Assembly (NCBI GenBank): GCA_943913325.1
Contig: CALTXP010000001.1
Location: 1 to 51,505, forward strand
Length of the DNA stretch: 51,505 nucleotides
From: an uncultured Anaerococcus sp.
GTDB taxonomy: Bacteria > Bacillota > Clostridia > Tissierellales > Peptoniphilaceae
Direction: 5' to 3'
Part shown: positions 16,886 through 25,554 of the stretch, in pieces
Position numbering within the stretch: position 1 is the stretch's first letter
Layout of the letters: each line of letters opens with the position of its first letter
Notes under the pieces: generated by a model
Databases searched by the model: none
The model's input: the letters and a program-made list of their open reading frames with translations, nothing else
Told to the model about the DNA's origin: nothing
Made by a program: the position numbers and the translations under genes

Positions 16886-17479
16886 ATGGCAGTATCAAAA
16901 GATCCAGTTTATAAAAGAGCAAGAGCTTTAGGAATTTCTCCAGCATACCTAGGATATACAGGTGAATCAAAAAGAACATTACCACAAAGACGTGGTAAAA
17001 TGTCTGATTATGGTATGCAACAAAGAGAAAAGCAAAAAGCTAAATTTATCTATGGAGTATCTGAAAAACAATTTAGAGGATACTATGAAAAAGCAACTAC
17101 AATGGAAGGACAAACAGGTGAACAACTTATAATCCTTTGCGAAAGAAGATTAGATAATATAGCATTTAGATCAGGCCTTGCAAGAACAAGAAGAGAAGCA
17201 AGACAAATAGTAAGTCACGGACATTTATTAGTAAATGGTAAACAAGTAAATATTCCTTCATATCTTATAGAAGAAGGAGATGTAATCGAAGTACGTGAAA
17301 AATCTAAAAACAAAGAATTATTTAAGACTATCAAAGAAACAAATGCAACATTTGGAGTAGTTGATTGGATAAATTCTGATATAGAAAACTTAAAAATAAC
17401 AATTGATAGATTCCCAACTAGAGAAGACATTGATATACCAGTAGAAGAACGTATGATCGTAGAGTTCTACTCTAAATAA
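16886..17479 (+). CDS. rpsD: 30S ribosomal protein S4, zinc-free form
   Basis: A 197-residue S4, primary binder of 16S rRNA. The N-terminus (VYKRARALGISPAYLG) lacks the four-cysteine zinc knuckle, so this is the C-minus form, whereas S14 and L36 in this operon are zinc-binding. The S4 RNA-binding domain (RLDNIAFRSGLARTRREARQIVSHGHLLVNG) is intact at about 90-122. S4 controls the alpha operon by mRNA binding in E. coli; no equivalent pseudoknot was identified here. Confidence 0.96.
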   Translation: MAVSKDPVYKRARALGISPAYLGYTGESKRTLPQRRGKMSDYGMQQREKQKAKFIYGVSEKQFRGYYEKATTMEGQTGEQLIILCERRLDNIAFRSGLARTRREARQIVSHGHLLVNGKQVNIPSYLIEEGDVIEVREKSKNKELFKTIKETNATFGVVDWINSDIENLKITIDRFPTREDIDIPVEERMIVEFYSK

Positions 17480-17511
17480 TAATTAAAAAAAGTTAGAACT
17501 AAGGAGTTACC

Positions 17512-18468
17512 ATGATCGAAAAATTAGATACAAATATTGAAATATTGGATATAGATGAAACTAGTAATTATGGAAAGTTTACCTTATATCCACTTGAACG
17601 AGGCTATGGTACAACCATTGGAAACAGTATGAGAAGGGTGTTACTTTCATCCTTACCTGGTTCTAGCGTCTCAAAAATTCTCATAGAAGGAGTCCTCCAT
17701 GAATTTTCAATAATTGATGGAGTAGTAGAGGACGTTCCTGAAATCATCCTAAACTTAAAAGGTCTTAACATTAAGAAAGATAGCGACGAAGATGTAACAT
17801 TATTCTTAGATATTGAAGGACCTAAAATTGTAACAGCAAAAGATATAAGCAAAGATAGTTCAATTGAAATTGCAAATCCTGATCATTATATAGCAACTGT
17901 TAATGATAAGGCTAAGCTATTTATATCACTTGAAGTTACAAATGGTAAGGGATATAGAATTTCAGATCAAAACAAATCTGATTCAGATCCTATCGGAACT
18001 ATCGCTATTGATTCTTCATTTACTCCAGTTAAAAAGGTAAACTACTATGTAGAAAATACTAGGGTAGGAGAAGCAACAGACTATGATAAGCTTGTCATAG
18101 AAGTATGGACAGATGGAACTATCTCACCACAAGAAGCTTTATCAGAAGGTGCAAGTATTCTTATAGATGACTTTACTTATTTTAAAGATCTTCCAAATGT
18201 AGAATTTGTGGAAGAAGAAGAGATCGAAGAAATAGAAGAAGAAAGCATACCAGAAGTAAATGATACACAGTTAGAAAAAACCATTGAAGAAATGGATCTA
18301 TCTTTACGTTCATTTAACTGCTTAAAAAGAGCTGGCTTTAATACAGTAGGTGATATAGTAGAAAAATCTGAAGCAGAACTTAAAACTATCAAAAATTTTG
18401 GTAAAAAATCATTAGAAGAAGTAAAAGATAAGATTCATGATATGGGTCTAAGTCTAAAAGATGAATAG
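17512..18468 (+). CDS. rpoA: RNA polymerase alpha subunit
   Basis: A 318-residue alpha. The N-terminal dimerisation domain has LERGYGTTIGNSMRRVLLSSLPG (about residues 28-50). An unusually acidic linker of about 20 residues, nearly all Glu/Ile/Asp, lies near 225-245. The C-terminal domain (about 250-318) has LSLRSFNCLKRAGFNTVGDI and the helix-hairpin-helix that binds UP elements and activators. AAGGAG precedes the start. It lies between rpsD and rplQ as expected. Confidence 0.97.
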   Translation: MIEKLDTNIEILDIDETSNYGKFTLYPLERGYGTTIGNSMRRVLLSSLPGSSVSKILIEGVLHEFSIIDGVVEDVPEIILNLKGLNIKKDSDEDVTLFLDIEGPKIVTAKDISKDSSIEIANPDHYIATVNDKAKLFISLEVTNGKGYRISDQNKSDSDPIGTIAIDSSFTPVKKVNYYVENTRVGEATDYDKLVIEVWTDGTISPQEALSEGASILIDDFTYFKDLPNVEFVEEEEIEEIEEESIPEVNDTQLEKTIEEMDLSLRSFNCLKRAGFNTVGDIVEKSEAELKTIKNFGKKSLEEVKDKIHDMGLSLKDE

Positions 18469-18477
18469 GAGGTAAGA

Positions 18478-18819
18478 ATGGCTAATAAAAGAAAACTTGG
18501 CAGAAGAACTGACCATAGAAATACCATGCTTAGAAACCAAGTGACTTCTTTATTCGAAAATGGTAGAATTGAAACTACTATATCAAGAGCTAAAGAAACA
18601 CAAAAAATGGCAGAAAAAATGATTAGTCTTGGCAAAGAAAATACACTTCACTCAAGAAGACAAGCAGCAGCTTACATTTATAAACCTTCAACAGTTCAAA
18701 AGCTATTTGACGAAATAGCTCCAGAATATGCTGAAAGAAACGGTGGATACACAAGAGTATTAAAACTAGGACCAAGGAGAGGAGATGGCTCAGAAAGAGC
18801 TATACTTGAATTAGTTTAA
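18478..18819 (+). CDS. rplQ: 50S ribosomal protein L17
   Basis: A 113-residue L17 (RKLGRRTDHRNTMLRNQVTSLFENGRIETT, ending YTRVLKLGPRRGDGSERAILELV). Last gene of the superoperon, ten bases after rpoA. In many Firmicutes the ecfA energy-coupling genes follow directly; here a terminator does. Confidence 0.97.
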   Translation: MANKRKLGRRTDHRNTMLRNQVTSLFENGRIETTISRAKETQKMAEKMISLGKENTLHSRRQAAAYIYKPSTVQKLFDEIAPEYAERNGGYTRVLKLGPRRGDGSERAILELV

Positions 18820-18901
18820 TAATAATCCAGTCTGATAAGAGAGTAATATTGGGCTTAGTTATTAGTATAAAAATAAATTAATAAGTTAAAACAAGACTTC
18901 T

Positions 18902-18932
18902 AGCATCTTTGGCGAAACAAAGGTGCTTTTTT
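18902..18932 (+). terminator. Terminator of the ribosomal superoperon
   Basis: Stem AGCATCTTTG / CAAAGGTGCT (one G.T pair) with loop GCGAAA and a six-T tail, about 80 nt after rplQ. A textbook intrinsic terminator. Confidence 0.9.
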
Positions 18933-18959
18933 ATTTATCTTAATTTTAAAAATAGCAAT

Positions 18960-18988
18960 TTGACAAAGCTAATACATAGTGTTAGGAT
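18960..18988 (+). promoter_or_regulatory. Promoter of thiC
   Basis: TTGACA (18960-18965), a 17-base spacer and TAGGAT (18983-18988), starting transcription a little ahead of the TPP aptamer. Confidence 0.6.
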
Positions 18989-19012
18989 GATTGTAGGTTA
19001 AATTAAATAAAT

Positions 19013-19091
19013 CGCAGGGGGACTTTACTATAAAAGTTGAGAAGGTAAAACCTGACCCTTAGAACCTGTTAGTTAATACTAGCGTAGGGAG
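19013..19091 (+). ncRNA. TPP riboswitch (thi box) upstream of thiC
   Basis: The conserved thi-box elements occur in order: GCAGGGG at the 5' side, GTTGAGA, GACCCTTAGAACCTG, then TTAATACTAGCGTAGGGAG. This matches the TPP-binding THI element core with GTTGAGA in place of CTGAGA. Thiamine pyrophosphate binding is expected to shut off the downstream gene, here via the terminator at 19105-19132. Confidence 0.93.
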
Positions 19092-19104
19092 CAAAAAGAT
19101 GTAG

Positions 19105-19132
19105 TACTTGCATATTTTTGCAGGTATTTTTT
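19105..19132 (+). terminator. Expression-platform terminator of the thiC riboswitch
   Basis: TACTTGCA / TGCAGGTA with one wobble, followed by six T. It lies 13 bases after the aptamer and 103 before thiC, so it is the off-state terminator. TTCTCCT at 19175-19181 could additionally pair with the thiC ribosome site AGGAGA (19220-19225). Confidence 0.8.
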
Positions 19133-19234
19133 ATTTTATAATCCTTAACGTAGATGTATTACGATTAACATGGGTTCTCCTCTATATATAAATCAACCTT
19201 GAATAATAAAAATTAAAAAAGGAGAGCTAATAAA

Positions 19235-20542
19235 ATGCAAAGAAATTACAAGACACAAATGCAAGCTGCTAGAATGGGGATAATAACTTCTGAAATGGAA
19301 GTCGTTGCTAAAAAAGAAAATATAGATCCAGAGACTTTAAGAGGATACATAGCTGAAGGCAAAGCCATTATTCCAGCAAATATTAAACATAAAGCAATAG
19401 ATCCAGAAGGATTAGGATCAATGCTTACAACAAAGGTTAATGTTAACTTGGGTATATCAAGAGATGCAAAAGACTATGATAAGGAAATAGAAAAAGTAAA
19501 TAAAACTATAGAACTTGGTGCTCATGCAATTATGGACTTATCAAGTCATGGAAACACCCAACCATTTAGACAAAAACTTGTTGAAGAAAGCAAGGTAATG
19601 CTTGGAACAGTACCAGTATATGATGCTGTAATTCATTATCAAAGAGATCTTAAAGATATAAGCGGTAAAGACTTTGTAGATGTAATAAGGCTTCACGCAG
19701 AAGATGGTGTGGATTTTGTGACTCTTCACTGTGGTATAAATAAAAAGACTATGGATCAAATAAAGAATGAAAAGAGAAAGATGAATATAATTTCTCGAGG
19801 TGGTTCATTAGTATTTGCTTGGATGAGTATGACTGGAGAGGAAAATCCATTCTACGAATACTATGATGAAATCTTAGATATTTGTCGTGAGTATGATGTT
19901 ACAATTTCATTAGGCGATGCTTGTAGACCAGGATGTCTTGCAGATGCATCTGATATATCCCAAATAGATGAGCTAGTTAGACTAGGTGAGCTTACTCAAA
20001 GAGCTTGGGATAAAGATGTTCAAGTAATGGTAGAAGGTCCAGGACATATGCCTATGGATCAAATAGCTGCAAATATGAAAATTCAAGAATCTTTATGTAA
20101 AGGTGCACCTTTCTATGTCTTAGGACCATTAGTTACAGACATAGCGCCAGGATATGATCATATAACAGCAGCTATAGGCGGAGCTATTGCAGCTCAAAAT
20201 GGGGCAAGTTTCCTATGCTATGTTACACCAGCAGAACACTTAGGTCTACCTAATGTAGAAGATACTAGAGAAGGTATTATTGCAACTAAAATTGCAGCCC
20301 ATGCAGCAGATATAGCAAATAAGTTACCAAAGTCTAGAGAACTGGATGATAAAATGGCTGACGCTAGAAGAAAATTAGATTGGGAAACACAATTTAATAT
20401 TGCTATGGATACAGAAAGAGCACGTACAAAAAGAGATGAATACAAGCCAGAAAATGAGGATTCATGCTCTATGTGTGGTAAATTCTGTTCAATAAGAAGT
20501 ATGAACAAAGCCTTAGAAGGCGAAGAAATAGATATATTATAA
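19235..20542 (+). CDS. thiC: Phosphomethylpyrimidine synthase ThiC
   Basis: A 435-residue radical SAM enzyme that rearranges aminoimidazole ribotide to HMP phosphate, the pyrimidine half of thiamine. Family blocks seen include MEVVAKKENIDPETLR, LGAHAIMDLSSHGN, HCGIN, GDACRPGC, VEGPGHMPMDQI, LGPLVTDIAPGYDHITAAIG and CYVTPAEHLGLP. The C-terminal cluster motif reads C-S-M-C-G-K-F-C, spaced CX2CX3C, one residue shorter than the CX2CX4C of well-studied enzymes; related short forms are, from memory, found in archaeal and clostridial ThiC. The shorter length (435 against about 600) is the form without the N-terminal extension. No other thi synthesis gene is adjacent. AAGGAGAG precedes the start. Confidence 0.96.
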   Translation: MQRNYKTQMQAARMGIITSEMEVVAKKENIDPETLRGYIAEGKAIIPANIKHKAIDPEGLGSMLTTKVNVNLGISRDAKDYDKEIEKVNKTIELGAHAIMDLSSHGNTQPFRQKLVEESKVMLGTVPVYDAVIHYQRDLKDISGKDFVDVIRLHAEDGVDFVTLHCGINKKTMDQIKNEKRKMNIISRGGSLVFAWMSMTGEENPFYEYYDEILDICREYDVTISLGDACRPGCLADASDISQIDELVRLGELTQRAWDKDVQVMVEGPGHMPMDQIAANMKIQESLCKGAPFYVLGPLVTDIAPGYDHITAAIGGAIAAQNGASFLCYVTPAEHLGLPNVEDTREGIIATKIAAHAADIANKLPKSRELDDKMADARRKLDWETQFNIAMDTERARTKRDEYKPENEDSCSMCGKFCSIRSMNKALEGEEIDIL

Positions 20543-20550
20543 TAATTAGA

Positions 20551-20706
20551 AAATGGACTGTTGTAAAATAGTGAATGATCAATGTCCTGTCGCTAGAAAA
20601 TTATTTTTTGAAATTTTTACCTATCCTGTCGTTTGTTAAGGAAAGATTTCCATAGAATTTTTTCTAATGACTTTTAAATGATTATTCATTGTGCAACAGT
20701 CCATTT
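20551..20706. repeat. Intergenic inverted-repeat element B (terminator-like)
   Basis: A 156-nt element with perfect 13-bp inverted ends, AAATGGACTGTTG (20551-20563) and its complement (20694-20706), followed by a T-run. Nested arms GTCGCTAGAAAA and TTTTTTCTAATGAC pair imperfectly inside, and the subterminal TGAAT/ATTCA stretches also pair. It follows thiC by nine bases and probably serves as terminator. The arms share GGACTGTTG with element A after the Bce operon. From 20707 to 20838 only AT-rich leader DNA of the next gene is visible. Confidence 0.65.
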
Positions 20707-20838
20707 TTATACTTATATTAGGAATATTTGAAGAGGAAAAATCCACATTTAAAATTAGCGCCTTTTGTAATCTTTGATTTAATAACTAAAAACAGTAATA
20801 TTTTAATTGATACATAAAATATATTTAGGGAGATTAAA

Positions 20839-21480
20839 GTGAAATATAAGCTAATAATATTTGATATGGATGGCTTGATGTTTGATACTGAAAAAATGTA
20901 TTATGAATCTTGCAAAAAATTTGCTCTAGATTATGGATTCTCATATGATATAGACAAAAGAAATCAAATGGCTGGAATGAGTGAATCTGGTATTCATAGA
21001 TTTATTGCAGCTGATATAGGCAGTGAAGAAAAAACTACACAGTTTAGAACTAAACTTAAAGAATATAGAGAAGAATACTTTAAAACTTATGATAAGAGTC
21101 TTAAAAAAGAAGGACTTGATCAACTTTTAGAATTTATTAAAGAAAATAATGTTAGAGCCTGTGTTGCATCATCTTCTTCTAGAGAAAAAGTTTCATTTTT
21201 ATTGGATAAGGAGAATATTTCTGGATACTTTGATTTTATTATCTCTGGAGAAGAGCTTAAAGAAAGTAAGCCAAATCCAGAAATATTTATAAAAGCAATA
21301 GAAAAATCAGGAGTTAACAAAAATGAAGCTCTTATATTAGAAGATTCCAATAATGGATATAAGGCTGCAAAAGCATCTAGAATTGATTACTTTATAATTC
21401 ATGACACTTCCTTTGATAAAAACTTTGATGCTGATAGAGAACTTGATAATCTTTATCAAGTTATAGATTATATAAGTTAA
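20839..21480 (+). CDS. HAD superfamily phosphatase (beta-phosphoglucomutase-like)
   Basis: A 213-residue HAD hydrolase with all four motifs: DMDGLMFD (nucleophile Asp9 and acid Asp11), SSSS near 110, Lys in KESKPNPE, and ILEDSNNG with the metal-binding Asp. A helical cap lies between motifs I and II (about 15-80), as in the PGM-like subfamily that acts on small phosphosugars. Substrate unknown. GGGAG lies 8 bases upstream. It is a single gene between the element after thiC and a 300-nt gap. Confidence 0.85.
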   Translation: MKYKLIIFDMDGLMFDTEKMYYESCKKFALDYGFSYDIDKRNQMAGMSESGIHRFIAADIGSEEKTTQFRTKLKEYREEYFKTYDKSLKKEGLDQLLEFIKENNVRACVASSSSREKVSFLLDKENISGYFDFIISGEELKESKPNPEIFIKAIEKSGVNKNEALILEDSNNGYKAAKASRIDYFIIHDTSFDKNFDADRELDNLYQVIDYIS

Positions 21481-21781
21481 TCATTAAATAATTGTATTAT
21501 AGAGTTAAGGATACTAATATATAAAATATGCTACTATATATAGCTACTTAACTTATGAATGGAACATATCATAGTAGTGTAGTTTTTAGATGAGATTTAT
21601 ATTTTCTATATATGAAAAAGATCAAAAATTTTAATAAAGTTTTCCTCAACTTTGATTTATAAGTGATAGATGTTGGAATTTCAAGTATATGCACTTTGAG
21701 AATTATTTGCCAAAGTTTATGTAAAATGATATAGTTAGTAGTAAGAAGTTTCAAATTTTAACGTGTTAAGGGATGGAAGTT
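21481..21781. other. Intergenic region, no gene seen
   Basis: About 300 nt of AT-rich DNA between the HAD gene and the PP2C gene. I find only short imperfect repeats such as CTACTATATATAG, no clear terminator, RNA motif or convincing reading frame. It presumably carries the promoter of the following four-gene operon. Confidence 0.4.
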
Positions 21782-22891
21782 ATGGCAAAAACACTTGTAG
21801 ATAAATTAGAAAAAACAAATTTTGCTGTGTTAAACTCAATGGTTGATTGGGTTAGGGTAGTAGACCCTAGTGGTAATACTGTATTTATTAATAATTCTTT
21901 AAAAGGTGCTAGGAAGAAATCCAAAGATCTTAAAATATATTTAGATGAAAATGTCCCCCTTAACCTTGCAAGTGAAAATGAATCTATTAGAAATACTACT
22001 GTAGTTGAAGAAAAACTTATTTCTGAAAGATATTATAGTATAAAAGCTTCTCCTGTTTTTTATGAAGATGAGTATAAGGGTACAGTTGAAGTTTTTCGAG
22101 ATATAACTAGAGAAACTATGATGAAAATTGAGTTATTTGAAGCTAACCGAAGCATGCTTGATGATATAAGATTTGTAAGAAAGGTTCAATCCTCTATCTT
22201 ACCTAAGAGTAAGGACTATGGAAATATTAATTTAGAGGGCATATATGTACCTAGTGCCAATGTTTCTGGAGATCTTTATGATATTATAAAGCTGGATGAT
22301 AATAAATATGCTTTTTATATAGCTGATGTAATGGGACATGGAGTCAAAGCATCTATTATGACTATGTTTATTAAGGTATCAATGAGCTCAATTTTTGACA
22401 AACATCCAGAACTTACTCCATCAGATGCCTTTCTTAGACTCCGTAAAAGATTTTTTGATTTAGATATAGATTCTTCTCAATATTTTACTGCTTGGCTTGG
22501 AATCTTTGATTTCAAGGACAATAGCTTAATTTTTTCTAATGCAGGTCACAATTGTCCACCGATGTTATATAAAAATAGTGTTTATGATTGTGAATTTCTC
22601 CATGCCAATGGTAGGATGATTTCAAATATTATAGAACCAGATAAATATAATGAAGTGATACTTAGCTTAGAAGAAGGAGATAAGATTCTTTTTTTTACTG
22701 ATGGAGCAATAGAAGCTAGTAACGAAGATAAAAAAGAATTTGGCCTTGAAAGATTAAGAGAAACCTTTTATAAGTTTCAAGATATAAATAAGATATATGG
22801 TATAATAAGCGATTTTACTTGGGGTGAACAAAAAGATGATACAACCCTTGCTATGATTTCTTATAAGGAGAATAAAGATGAAGTTAAATAG
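21782..22891 (+). CDS. PAS-domain SpoIIE/RsbU-type PP2C serine phosphatase
   Basis: About 369 residues. The N-terminal PAS-like part (about 15-115: NSMVDWVRVVDPSGNTVFIN, ending GTVEVFRDITRE) leads through a helical linker into a SpoIIE-type PP2C domain. That domain shows SSILP near 140, the metal-binding Asp in SGDLYDI, ADVMGHGVKASI, NAGHNCPPML, FFTDGAIEA and DDTTLAMI. Such enzymes dephosphorylate anti-sigma antagonist (STAS) proteins in partner-switching pathways; no such partner is in the window. An ATG at 21773 overlaps the AAGGG ribosome site, so 21782 (MAKTLVDK) is the better start. The end overlaps deoC by 14 bases. Confidence 0.88.
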   Translation: MAKTLVDKLEKTNFAVLNSMVDWVRVVDPSGNTVFINNSLKGARKKSKDLKIYLDENVPLNLASENESIRNTTVVEEKLISERYYSIKASPVFYEDEYKGTVEVFRDITRETMMKIELFEANRSMLDDIRFVRKVQSSILPKSKDYGNINLEGIYVPSANVSGDLYDIIKLDDNKYAFYIADVMGHGVKASIMTMFIKVSMSSIFDKHPELTPSDAFLRLRKRFFDLDIDSSQYFTAWLGIFDFKDNSLIFSNAGHNCPPMLYKNSVYDCEFLHANGRMISNIIEPDKYNEVILSLEEGDKILFFTDGAIEASNEDKKEFGLERLRETFYKFQDINKIYGIISDFTWGEQKDDTTLAMISYKENKDEVK

Positions 22892-23519
22892 ATTGATTGA
22901 TCATACGAATCTTAAACCAGATGCCACGAGCTCTGATATAAAAAAGCTTGTAGATGAAGCTATTGAAAATGACTTTTATAGTGTATGCGTAAATTCATCA
23001 TTTGTAAAACTTATTAAAAACTATAACAAAGATGTAAAGATAGCTGCGGTTGTAGGTTTTCCACTAGGAGCTATGGATACATCTGCTAAAGCTTATGAAA
23101 CAAAATGTGCCATAAAGGATGGTGCTGATGAAATTGATATGGTTATAGAAATTGGTAGATTAAAGGAAAAAGACTATGACTATGTTATAAAAGATATAAG
23201 GGCAGTTAAGGAAGCTTGTGGAAATAATATTTTAAAAGTTATTTTAGAAACTTGTCTACTTACAGAAGAAGAAATCATAAAAGCTTGTGAACTTGCTGTC
23301 AAAGCAGGGGCTGATTTTGTAAAAACATCTACAGGGTTTTCAACAGATGGAGCAAAATCTAAACACGTAGCTCTTATGCGAAAAACAGTTGGTCCTGATA
23401 TAGGAGTTAAAGCTAGTGGAGGGATTCATACAGCAAATGAAGCTTTAGAAATGATAGAGGCAGGAGCTAGCAGAATTGGAGCAAGTAAGTCTATAGAAAT
23501 TTGTGTAGGGGATAAATAA
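22878..23519 (+). CDS. deoC: Deoxyribose-phosphate aldolase
   Basis: A 213-residue class I aldolase (2-deoxyribose 5-phosphate to glyceraldehyde 3-phosphate and acetaldehyde). Seen are LIDHTNLKPDAT at the start, VVGFPLGA, DEIDMVI, the Schiff-base Lys in DFVKTSTGFS and the second active-site Lys in GVKASGGIHT. It allows deoxynucleosides to be used as carbon source. No other deo gene is nearby. AAGGAG within the PP2C gene directs its start, and its stop shares a base with the amylase start. Confidence 0.95.
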   Translation: MKLNRLIDHTNLKPDATSSDIKKLVDEAIENDFYSVCVNSSFVKLIKNYNKDVKIAAVVGFPLGAMDTSAKAYETKCAIKDGADEIDMVIEIGRLKEKDYDYVIKDIRAVKEACGNNILKVILETCLLTEEEIIKACELAVKAGADFVKTSTGFSTDGAKSKHVALMRKTVGPDIGVKASGGIHTANEALEMIEAGASRIGASKSIEICVGDK

Positions 23520-24970
23520 TGGCAAATGAAGTAATGATGCAATCTTTCGAGTGGGACAGCCCGGCAGATGGCAGTTTTTATAAAAATCTAAGTAAAAATG
23601 CAAAGAAACTTAAAGAAAATGGTATAGATGCACTTTGGATGCCACCTATGACTAAAGGTGGATCTGACATGGATGTAGGCTATGGTATCTACGACCTTTG
23701 GGATCTAGGAGAATTCGATCAAAAAGGTACAACTAGAACTAAATATGGAACTAAGAAAGAGCTTTTAGAAGCTATAGAAGAACTCCATAAGGTAGGCATA
23801 AAATGCTATGCAGATGTAGTATTAAACCACAAGGGAAACGCTGATGAAAAAGAAAAATTTAAGGCGGTAATGGTTGATCAAAACAACCGTACTAAAGATG
23901 TTGGAGAAGAGACAGATATAGAAGCTTGGACCCATTTTACCTTTCCAGGACGTAAGGGAAAATATTCCAAGATGCAGTGGCACTGGTATCATTTTACAGG
24001 CGTAGATTATGATAATCTATCAGATACTTCTGCAATTTATAGGATAGTTGGTGATGGCAAATATTGGGATGAGGATGTTTCTAATGAAAATGGAAACTTT
24101 GATTATCTTATGTATGATGATATAGATCATAATCATCCAGAAGTTCATGATGAGATTTTTAAATGGGTTGATTGGTTCATAGAGGAAACTGGAGTGGATG
24201 GTTTTCGCTATGATGCTCTTAAGCATATATCAGAAAACTTTATCCATGATTTATCTAGTCATATCATAGATGAAAAAGGAATAGATAGTTTTTATTTATT
24301 TGGTGAATTTTGGCAGTATTCTAAAGAATCTATAGAAGAATATCTTAATACTACGTCATATCAAATAGATTTATTTGATGTACCACTTCATTTTCATTTA
24401 GAAGAAGCATCTAAATCTATGGGAAATTATGATATGAGAAATATTTTTGATAATACAATAGTAGAAGATTTTCCAGAGCAAGCGGTTACCTTTGTAGATA
24501 ATCATGATAGTCAACCAGGACAAGCTCTAGAATCTTGGATAGAAGACTGGTTTAAAGAAATAGCCTATGCCTTAATTTTATTTAGAAAAGATGGATATCC
24601 ATGTATATTTGCAGGTGATTATTATGGACTTTGTGGCAAAACAAAGACAGATCCATTAGAAGATATGATTAATAATATGCTAAAAATCCGTAAGAACTAC
24701 AATTATGGAGAACAAGATGATTATTTCGATGATCCAGCAGTTATAGGTTGGGTTAGACGTGGAGATGAAGATCATAAACCACTAGCAGTACTAATTTCAA
24801 TTAAAGATAATGCAGAAAAACAAATGCACGTTGGAGAAAGCGAAGCAGGTGCTACTTATGTAGACCTATCAGGTAAGAATAACGAAGTAGTTATAGATGA
24901 TGATGGAAATGGATTGTTTACAGTAGGTGGCGGAAAAGTAACTTATTGGGCAAATAAAGAAACTTTATGA
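23519..24970 (+). CDS. Intracellular alpha-amylase (GH13)
   Basis: A 483-residue cytoplasmic-type alpha-amylase that hydrolyses internal alpha-1,4-glucan bonds. It opens MANEVMMQSFEWDSPADGSF with no signal peptide. GH13 regions in order: DVVLNH (about 100), GFRYDALKHI with the nucleophile Asp (about 235), FGEFW with the acid/base Glu (about 263), and FVDNHDSQ with the transition-state Asp (about 325). This matches the AmyA/AmyS-type subfamily 5. It probably acts on stored glycogen or imported maltodextrin. Its start overlaps deoC by one base and its stop overlaps the RNase H gene (ATGA). Confidence 0.94.
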   Translation: MANEVMMQSFEWDSPADGSFYKNLSKNAKKLKENGIDALWMPPMTKGGSDMDVGYGIYDLWDLGEFDQKGTTRTKYGTKKELLEAIEELHKVGIKCYADVVLNHKGNADEKEKFKAVMVDQNNRTKDVGEETDIEAWTHFTFPGRKGKYSKMQWHWYHFTGVDYDNLSDTSAIYRIVGDGKYWDEDVSNENGNFDYLMYDDIDHNHPEVHDEIFKWVDWFIEETGVDGFRYDALKHISENFIHDLSSHIIDEKGIDSFYLFGEFWQYSKESIEEYLNTTSYQIDLFDVPLHFHLEEASKSMGNYDMRNIFDNTIVEDFPEQAVTFVDNHDSQPGQALESWIEDWFKEIAYALILFRKDGYPCIFAGDYYGLCGKTKTDPLEDMINNMLKIRKNYNYGEQDDYFDDPAVIGWVRRGDEDHKPLAVLISIKDNAEKQMHVGESEAGATYVDLSGKNNEVVIDDDGNGLFTVGGGKVTYWANKETL

Positions 24971-25554
24971 AATATTATGCAGTAAAAAAAGGCAAGAATC
25001 CTGGGATATATACATCCTGGGATTCTTGTTTAAAAGAAGTAAAAGGCTATAGTGGAGCAATTTATAAGTCATTTAAAAGTTTAGAAGATGCTAATTCCTT
25101 TATGGCTGATAGTAATAAGGAGTTAGAATTAACGGAAAATTCTGTAATCGCTTATGTAGATGGTTCTTATAACCAAAAATTAAAAGTTTATGGATCAGGA
25201 GTAGTATATATTACAGAAGGAAAAGAAAAGGAGCTAATGAAATCTTATAATGACTCTTATCATATTCATAGAAATGTAGCAGGAGAAGTTAAGGCAAGTG
25301 AGCTTGCTATAGGTGAAGCTATCAAGGATAATAAAGATCAAATAGTAGTTTATCACGACTACCAGGGCATAGCAAGTTGGGCAGACGGTTCTTGGAAAAC
25401 TAACAATGATCTTACCAAATCCTATAAGAGATATATAGATGAATCAAGAAAAAAAATAAAAATAAATTTTGTAAAAGTAAAAGGTCACTCCAACGACAAA
25501 TACAATGATAAAGCAGATTTACTTGCAAAAAAGGCTTGCGGTATAGAAATATAA
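24967..25554 (+). CDS. rnhA: Ribonuclease HI with N-terminal hybrid-binding (viroplasmin) domain
   Basis: A 195-residue protein that cleaves RNA in RNA-DNA hybrids. Residues 1-48 (YAVKKGKNPGIYTSWDSC, GYSGAIYKSF) form the caulimovirus viroplasmin-like hybrid-binding domain seen in eukaryotic RNase H1 and some bacteria. The catalytic domain from about 58 has the four acids: Asp in YVDGSYN, Glu in AGEVKASELA, Asp in YHDYQGI and Asp in KYNDKADLLAKKA. It starts within the amylase stop (ATGA), indicating coupled translation despite the unrelated role. The stop codon overlaps the left arm of element C. Confidence 0.93.
   Translation: MKYYAVKKGKNPGIYTSWDSCLKEVKGYSGAIYKSFKSLEDANSFMADSNKELELTENSVIAYVDGSYNQKLKVYGSGVVYITEGKEKELMKSYNDSYHIHRNVAGEVKASELAIGEAIKDNKDQIVVYHDYQGIASWADGSWKTNNDLTKSYKRYIDESRKKIKINFVKVKGHSNDKYNDKADLLAKKACGIEI

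Noticed and set aside
21569..21754. Minus-strand frame in the gap before the PP2C gene
   Set aside because: 61 residues of AT-driven Ile/Leu/Lys composition with no ribosome site.
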